From assembly GCA_900539145.1 (NCBI GenBank), contig UQAX01000002.1, positions 38,486-102,485 of the forward strand: a stretch of 64,000 bases of DNA. Reading direction: 5' to 3'. The stretch comes from an uncultured Blautia sp. (GTDB lineage Bacteria; Bacillota; Clostridia; Lachnospirales; Lachnospiraceae). Positions 60,101 to 64,000 of the stretch are shown in pieces. Numbering within the stretch: position 1 is the first letter of the stretch; each line of letters starts with the position of its first letter. The translations under genes were made by a program, and so were the position numbers. Under the pieces are notes generated by a model, which saw nothing but the letters and a program-made list of their open reading frames with translations, ran no database searches and was not told the origin of the DNA.

Positions 60101-61395
60101 TGAAAGTAAAGGAACAGCAAAAACAAAAGAGAGAAATTCGTCCTTCTTCTATTGAGCGTGTTGCTTTTACAGAGGAAATGAGAAAGAAATATACGATTTT
60201 ATGTCCTCAGATGTCTCCTATCCATTTTAACCTTTTAGAGGCTGCTTTTAATGCCAGCGGATATCATTTGGAGGTTTTAGGAAACGGAAACAAAGAAGCC
60301 GTTGACGTGGGATTAAAATACGTAAACAACGATGCCTGTTACCCATCCTTAATGGTGGTAGGACAGATTATGCAGGCATTGCAGTCAGGCAAATATGATT
60401 TGAACAAGGTGGCAATTATCATGTCACAGACAGGAGGCGGCTGCCGTGCTTCCAACTACATCGGTTTTATCCGCCGTGCTTTGGAAAAAGCAGGTATGTC
60501 CCACATTCCTGTCATTTCTATCAATTTAAGCGGACTGGAAGAAAATCCCGGCTTTAAAATAACCGTAAAGCTGGCAACCCGTATCGCTTACGGCGCAGTT
60601 TTCGGAGATATTTTAATGAAATGTCTGTATCGTATGCGTCCTTACGAGGCAGTAAAAGGTTCTGCCAACGACCTTCATAAAAAATGGGAAAAACGCTGCA
60701 TTGCTTTCCTCTCAGGAAAACATGTAACCTTTGCCCGCTTTAACCAGTTCTGCCGTCAGATAATACGGGAATTTGATACTCTTCCTATTACAAATGAGAA
60801 AAAGCCCCGTGTAGGAATTGTAGGAGAAATTCTGGTGAAGTTCCATCCCGGTGCAAATAATCATCTGGTTGAGCTTCTGGAAAAAGAAGGCGCAGAAGCC
60901 GTATGCCCTGATTTAATTGATTTTATGTGCTATTGCTTCTACAACATGAACTTTAAATCCGAGTATCTGGGATTTGGAAAATCCTTTGCACAAAAAGGCA
61001 AGCTGGCAATTAAAGCCATTGACTTTATCCGAAAAGCTGCCAATGATGAATTTAAAAAGAGCCGTCATTTCACGCCTTCTGCTCAGATTGAAAATCTGGC
61101 AAAAATGGCTAAACCGATTGTATCTATCGGAAATCAGACAGGAGAGGGCTGGTTCCTTACAGGAGAAATGCTGGAGCTTATTCATGCAGACACACCAAAT
61201 ATTGTATGTATTCAGCCTTTTGGCTGTCTTCCTAATCACATTGTGGGAAAAGGCGTGATTAAAGCAATCCGCAAGGATTATCCGCAGGCAAATATTGTAG
61301 CGGTGGACTATGACCCCGGCGCCAGTGAGGTAAATCAGTTAAATCGTATTAAGCTGATGCTTTCCACTGCTTTTAAAAAGCTTTCTGATAATTAA
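57145..61395 (+). CDS. Giant 2-hydroxyacyl-CoA dehydratase activase-like protein
   Basis: The 1416-residue protein joins two BcrAD/BadFG activase (ASKHA ATPase) domains with a dehydratase-like half. Domain 1 starts [14 protein letters not shown] near residue 14 and has cluster cysteines in [11 protein letters not shown] and [13 protein letters not shown]. Domain 2 starts [14 protein letters not shown] near 328 with [11 protein letters not shown] and [12 protein letters not shown] Cys-rich linker [13 protein letters not shown] lies near 611, a DUF2229-like block ([20 protein letters not shown]) near 690, and a HgdB-like C-terminal domain from about 1050. Usual activases are about 260 residues. 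Such fusions occur in many Clostridia; substrate and reaction are unknown. It starts behind GAGGAGG and is a single-gene unit. Confidence 0.9.
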   Translation: MSEDNKIKNTFSLGIDIGSTTVKIAILNQKHQIMFSDYERHFADIQNTLARLLDKAYQALGEISVIPVITGSGGLTLATHLTIPFVQEVIAVSSSLEELAPQTDVAIELGGEDAKIIYFEDGNVEQRMNGICAGGTGSFIDQMASLLQTDAPGLNNYAKNYKALYPIAARCGVFAKTDIQPLINEGATKEDLSASIFQAVVNQTISGLACGKPIRGHVAFLGGPLHFLSELKAAFIRTLKLDEEHTIVPENSHLFAAIGSALNAKADAHAFSLTAMRDRLQASIKMDFEIDRMQPLFASQEEYDTFNERQSCYNVKTAPLDTYSGNCYLGIDAGSTTTKAALVGEDGSLLYSFYSNNNGNPLATSIKAIQEIYSLLPAGVKIAYSCSTGYGEALIKAALLLDEGEVETVSHYYAAAFFDPEVDCILDIGGQDMKCIKIKNQTVDSVQLNEACSSGCGSFIETFAKSLNYSVEDFAKAALFAENPIDLGTRCTVFMNSKVKQAQKEGASVADISAGLAYSVIKNALYKVIKVSDASELGKHIVVQGGTFYNDAVLRSFEKIAQCEAIRPDIAGIMGAFGAALIARERYDKNKTTTMLPIDKINSLEYKTMMANCKGCTNNCRLTINKFSGGRQYISGNRCERGIGKEKNKEQIPNLYEYKYKRLFSYEPLTLDKATRGKVGLPRVLNMFENYPFWYTFFTELGYQVVLSPTSTRKIYELGIESIPSESECYPAKMAHGHVSWLIKQGVNYIFYPCIPYERQEFKDSVNHFNCPIVTSYAENIKNNVDELKNPDIRFHNPFVALTSEEIITKRLVEEFPDIPSKEVEKAAHDAWKEMRKCRNDIMRKGEEVLAYLEKTGRHGIVLAGRPYHIDPEINHGIPELITSYGIAVLTEDSVSHLAPIERPLRVNDQWTYHTRLYAAANFVKEKDNLDLIQLNSFGCGLDAVTTDEVNEILTNSGKIYTCLKIDEVNNLGAARIRVRSLIAALKVKEQQKQKREIRPSSIERVAFTEEMRKKYTILCPQMSPIHFNLLEAAFNASGYHLEVLGNGNKEAVDVGLKYVNNDACYPSLMVVGQIMQALQSGKYDLNKVAIIMSQTGGGCRASNYIGFIRRALEKAGMSHIPVISINLSGLEENPGFKITVKLATRIAYGAVFGDILMKCLYRMRPYEAVKGSANDLHKKWEKRCIAFLSGKHVTFARFNQFCRQIIREFDTLPITNEKKPRVGIVGEILVKFHPGANNHLVELLEKEGAEAVCPDLIDFMCYCFYNMNFKSEYLGFGKSFAQKGKLAIKAIDFIRKAANDEFKKSRHFTPSAQIENLAKMAKPIVSIGNQTGEGWFLTGEMLELIHADTPNIVCIQPFGCLPNHIVGKGVIKAIRKDYPQANIVAVDYDPGASEVNQLNRIKLMLSTAFKKLSDN

Positions 61396-61406
61396 AGCCT
61401 AACAAC

Positions 61407-61470
61407 AAAGAGTTGTCGTATTAAGTGTATAAATATCAAGGATATTCACTTAATGTGACAACTCTTTTCT
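61407..61470. terminator. Bidirectional terminator between the giant activase and flippase genes
   Basis: AAAGAGTTGTC...TTAAGTG (61407-61427) pairs with CACTTAA...GACAACTCTTT (61447-61467) with a small internal loop. T-rich tracts lie on both sides of the two converging genes. Confidence 0.8.
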
Positions 61471-61471
61471 T

Positions 61472-63106
61472 TTACATAATATGAAGTTTTCTCGCTATTT
61501 GCACCAGTTTTCTTCCACCCGGAAGTCCTGCCAATTCTTCTTCCTTCGGCTTTGCAAAATACAGATACAAAAGGAAATACACACCTGCTCCTAACACAAT
61601 GGCAGGCATCAATGCCAACAAATTTCCTCCCGGCAGAGATTTCGTCAACAGATAAATTCCCTGATAAACTGCAAATGCTACAATTCCCATAGGGACTGCC
61701 GCAAAAAGCGCCGGCATATAAGCCGTCTTCCACGGATTTTTATAATGCAGTTCTCTTTTCAGCGCCCTGTCATTTAAGATACACATTACCAGCGCATAAG
61801 CAATCATTGCCAGCACCACATTGTAAATTCCAAAATCTGTCACAAACATCAATACCGTAACTACAACTACATCAACTACCAAAGCAATGGCTGCGTTAAT
61901 CATAGGGATATTGGCCTTTCCAATTCCCTGTAATACGCCATTGGAAATGTTGGACATTCCGTTCATAATAACTGTAATTACACCAAGCATCATTAAAACG
62001 CCTGCGGTACCGTCTGTGGACGGAAATAAAAGTGCAGTAATCGGACCTGCCAGTGCAAAAAGTCCCACACTGCATGGAATAGAAATAAACATACTAAGCC
62101 ATGTTGCTTTATCAATCTTTTCCTTCGCTGTTTTTAAGTCCCCTCTGGCATACGCCCCGGAAACCTCCGGCATCATAGAAGTCGGCGCTGTACTTGACAG
62201 GGTAAGAGGGATGTTAATAATGGTTAAGAAGAAACCACATTCCGCATAAAATCCCTCTACAACGCTTCCCTTTAATCCCTTTAATTCTGATACAGAGGTG
62301 TAAATCATGCTGTTGATATAACCGTTTACGTTATACAAAAAAGCGCTTAAAATAATAGGAGCTACAATCATCACAATGATTTTCATAACGTCTTTATAGC
62401 TCTCGTCTGCCGATACCTTATCTCTTGCGATTTTTTTCTGAATGGTCTTTTTATTTACCTGATAAACAAACAGCATAAAGATAAGAGCCGTTAAAACACC
62501 GGCTCCCGTTCCCAGAGTAGCCCCTGCCGCACTCCAGCTTCGCAGCACGTCCGGCTGTGCATCTGCAAAGTGATGCACCATAAAATTTGCCATTACAAGC
62601 GCTACCACTGCTACGGCAATCTGCTCCAAAATCTGCGAAATAGATGTAGGCAGCATGTTTCGATACGCCTGAAAATAGCCTCGGAAAACGCCCAAAATAC
62701 CGGAAATAAAAATGGTTGGAGCTAGAAACTGAAGCGCCAGTCTTGCATTTGCCATTCCATCCGGCACTAAAATAGGCGCTCCCACAATACAGATGATTGC
62801 CACAGCTCCGCCTACAATCACTGCATAGAGCAACGCTCCTTTAAAAATTTTCTGAGCATCCCGATATCTCTTAAAAGCAAGTCTCTCCGCCATGATTTTT
62901 GACACGGCCTGAGGAATACTGAAGGATGCAATCATCAGAAGAATAAAATACACATTCTGTGCAAACTGAAAGCAGCCAAAGCTCTCTTTTCCCATGGTGC
63001 TTGATAAAGGACTTTTGTAAATCAGCCCGATAATCTTGGAAACCAGCGCCGCAATCATGAGAAAAGAAGCATTTTTTACTAATGTATTATCATTTTTCTT
63101 TCCCAT
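61472..63106 (-). CDS. Polysaccharide/lipid-II flippase-like protein (SpoVB/MurJ type)
   Basis: The 544-residue protein has fourteen hydrophobic segments and MVF/PST blocks: NASFLMIAALVSKIIGLIYK at the start, SIPQAVSKIMAERLAFKRYR, FRGYFQAYRNMLPTSISQIL, and SMMPEVSGAYARGDLKTAKE in the second half. SpoVB and MurJ relatives flip lipid-linked cell-wall precursors. It starts 2 bases after ung ends, so the two share one transcript. Without a sporulation context I prefer the general name. Confidence 0.88.
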   Translation of the reverse strand: MGKKNDNTLVKNASFLMIAALVSKIIGLIYKSPLSSTMGKESFGCFQFAQNVYFILLMIASFSIPQAVSKIMAERLAFKRYRDAQKIFKGALLYAVIVGGAVAIICIVGAPILVPDGMANARLALQFLAPTIFISGILGVFRGYFQAYRNMLPTSISQILEQIAVAVVALVMANFMVHHFADAQPDVLRSWSAAGATLGTGAGVLTALIFMLFVYQVNKKTIQKKIARDKVSADESYKDVMKIIVMIVAPIILSAFLYNVNGYINSMIYTSVSELKGLKGSVVEGFYAECGFFLTIINIPLTLSSTAPTSMMPEVSGAYARGDLKTAKEKIDKATWLSMFISIPCSVGLFALAGPITALLFPSTDGTAGVLMMLGVITVIMNGMSNISNGVLQGIGKANIPMINAAIALVVDVVVVTVLMFVTDFGIYNVVLAMIAYALVMCILNDRALKRELHYKNPWKTAYMPALFAAVPMGIVAFAVYQGIYLLTKSLPGGNLLALMPAIVLGAGVYFLLYLYFAKPKEEELAGLPGGRKLVQIARKLHIM

Positions 63107-63108
63107 TT

Positions 63109-63792
63109 CTATATCCCCTGTCTGTTTTCTATCTGCCAGTCAATGGGCGCAAGTCCGTTCTGCTCCAAAAACTCATTTGTTTTGCTGAAATGTTTGCATC
63201 CGAAAAATCCTCTGTATGCAGATAGCGGACTGGGGTGAGGCGCTTCCAAAATCAAATGCTTCGGATTATTCAACATACTGCGTTTCATCTGCGCCGGTCT
63301 TCCCCAGAGCAAAAATACAATCGGTCTGTCCTGTTCATTCAACACACGAATTGCCGCATCTGTAAACTGCTCCCAGCCAATCCCTCTATGGGAGTTTGCC
63401 TGATGAGCACGTACTGTTAATACCGTATTTAACATCAGTACACCTTGTCTTGCCCATTTTTCCAGATAACCGTTATCCGGTATATAACATCCGCAGTCAT
63501 CATGGAGCTCCTGATAAATGTTTACCAGAGACGGAGGGATTTCTACCTCCGGCTTTACAGAAAAGCAAAGCCCATGTGCCTGTCCGTCATTGTGATAGGG
63601 GTCCTGTCCTAAAATTACTACTTTTACCTCATCAAGAGGTGTAAAATGAAAAGCATTAAAAATATCATCCGGTGCAGGAAATATCTTTCTTTCCTGATAC
63701 TCCTGCCCTACTTTTTGAAACAGCTCTTTATAATATTCTTTCTTAAATTCCGGCTTTAAAGCTTCCAGCCATTGTCCTTGTAAAGGCGGCAT
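63109..63792 (-). CDS. ung: Uracil-DNA glycosylase
   Basis: The 227-residue enzyme removes uracil from DNA. The water-activating motif VVILGQDPYHNDGQAHGLCF lies near 62-80, and the DNA-intercalating loop APHPSPLSAYRGFFGC near 185-200, with the usual N-terminal WLEALKPEF. The length is standard for family 1. GGAGGAG precedes the ATG. A promoter TTGCAT (63850-63855) with TAAACT (63827-63832) and a 17-base spacer fits upstream. Confidence 0.96.
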   Translation of the reverse strand: MPPLQGQWLEALKPEFKKEYYKELFQKVGQEYQERKIFPAPDDIFNAFHFTPLDEVKVVILGQDPYHNDGQAHGLCFSVKPEVEIPPSLVNIYQELHDDCGCYIPDNGYLEKWARQGVLMLNTVLTVRAHQANSHRGIGWEQFTDAAIRVLNEQDRPIVFLLWGRPAQMKRSMLNNPKHLILEAPHPSPLSAYRGFFGCKHFSKTNEFLEQNGLAPIDWQIENRQGI

Positions 63793-63876
63793 CTGTACTC
63801 CTCCTTTTTCTTTTTATCCGCTTTTTAGTTTAGCAGAATATGTCAAAAAATGCAAACACGTAACCTCTTTTTTCTT

Positions 63877-64000
63877 CTATTCTTCCGCATCTGCACAGGA
63901 TAATTCAAACCAGAATTCCACACCGTTTTCATAATTTTTCACACCCGGGAGTTTGACAGTTGAATCATTGAAAATCACCTTGCAGGCCTTATATAACCTG
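63877..64000 (-). CDS. C-terminal fragment of an unidentified gene, runs off the right edge
   Basis: A frame on the minus strand enters at the window edge and stops at 63877-63879 after about 41 codons. The visible end includes VKLPGVKNYENGVEFWF and closes ELSCADAEE. Codon use is like that of the neighbours, so it is probably the end of a real gene transcribed towards ung, but it is too short to assign a family. Confidence 0.5.
   Translation of the reverse strand, partial: RLYKACKVIFNDSTVKLPGVKNYENGVEFWFELSCADAEE

Overview
The window is a 64 kb piece of a low-GC, Gram-positive chromosome. Gene content and codon use fit an anaerobic gut-type Clostridia, most likely Lachnospiraceae. The pointers are a trimeric NAD-linked [FeFe]-hydrogenase, B12-dependent ribonucleotide reductase, [4Fe-4S] serine dehydratase, a tryptophan T-box transporter, and a giant 2-hydroxyacyl-CoA dehydratase activase-like protein. 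I assign no species. Most genes lie on the minus strand. Plus-strand islands are at 8587-9948, 10084-11298, 29068-29775, 40179-44229 and 57145-61395. I saw no tRNA, rRNA, CRISPR array, insertion sequence or prophage; the window looks like ordinary, well-packed chromosome with small accessory insertions.

Layout. 1-4.1 kb: lipoprotein, ABC ATPase and ABC-2 permease operon, cut by the left edge. 4.3-8.4 kb: NAD operon nadA-nadB-nadC ending in a NiaR-type repressor fused to a GNAT acetyltransferase. 8.6-11.3 kb: MATE pump and an AAA/DUF4143 ATPase. 11.4-15.3 kb: TipA-like MerR regulator, and nrdJ with two small genes behind a promoter carrying two NrdR-box-like sites. 15.3-18.4 kb: trpXYZ-type ABC importer behind a T-box with a UGG (Trp) specifier. 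18.4-21.8 kb: a second MATE pump and a DUF2975/HTH/DUF4173-like membrane operon. 21.9-26.5 kb: two-component system plus ABC-2 transporter. 26.6-28.9 kb: aspartokinase and a beta-lactamase-fold protein. 29-35.5 kb: FadR-type regulator, a membrane protein of unknown function, and the operon hypB, 901-residue Fe-S flavoprotein, hypA, DUF5692-like membrane protein. 35.7-40 kb: glgB, mscS, flavodoxin, zinc-ribbon membrane protein. 40-44.2 kb: hydCBA hydrogenase. 44.3-49 kb: serC-serA followed by an NrtA/SsuA-type ABC importer. 49-53.6 kb: leuB-ilvD-ilvB. 53.7-57 kb: sdaAB-sdaAA, yajC, tgt. 57.1-61.4 kb: the 1416-residue activase/dehydratase. 61.5-63.8 kb: ung and a SpoVB/MurJ-like flippase. A C-terminal fragment of another gene reaches the right edge.

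The genes describe an amino-acid-handling fermenter. It makes NAD, serine and branched-chain amino acids, degrades serine, imports tryptophan when charged tRNA-Trp is low, and balances NADH and ferredoxin through hydrogenase. The parts most worth following are the hypB/flavoprotein/hypA/DUF5692 operon (nickel-chaperone genes with no [NiFe]-hydrogenase in view, and a palindromic operator), the NiaR-GNAT fusion, and the giant activase. Starts were moved to the ATG behind a Shine-Dalgarno sequence wherever the longest open frame began upstream of it. Promoters, operators and terminators were read by eye and are untested.
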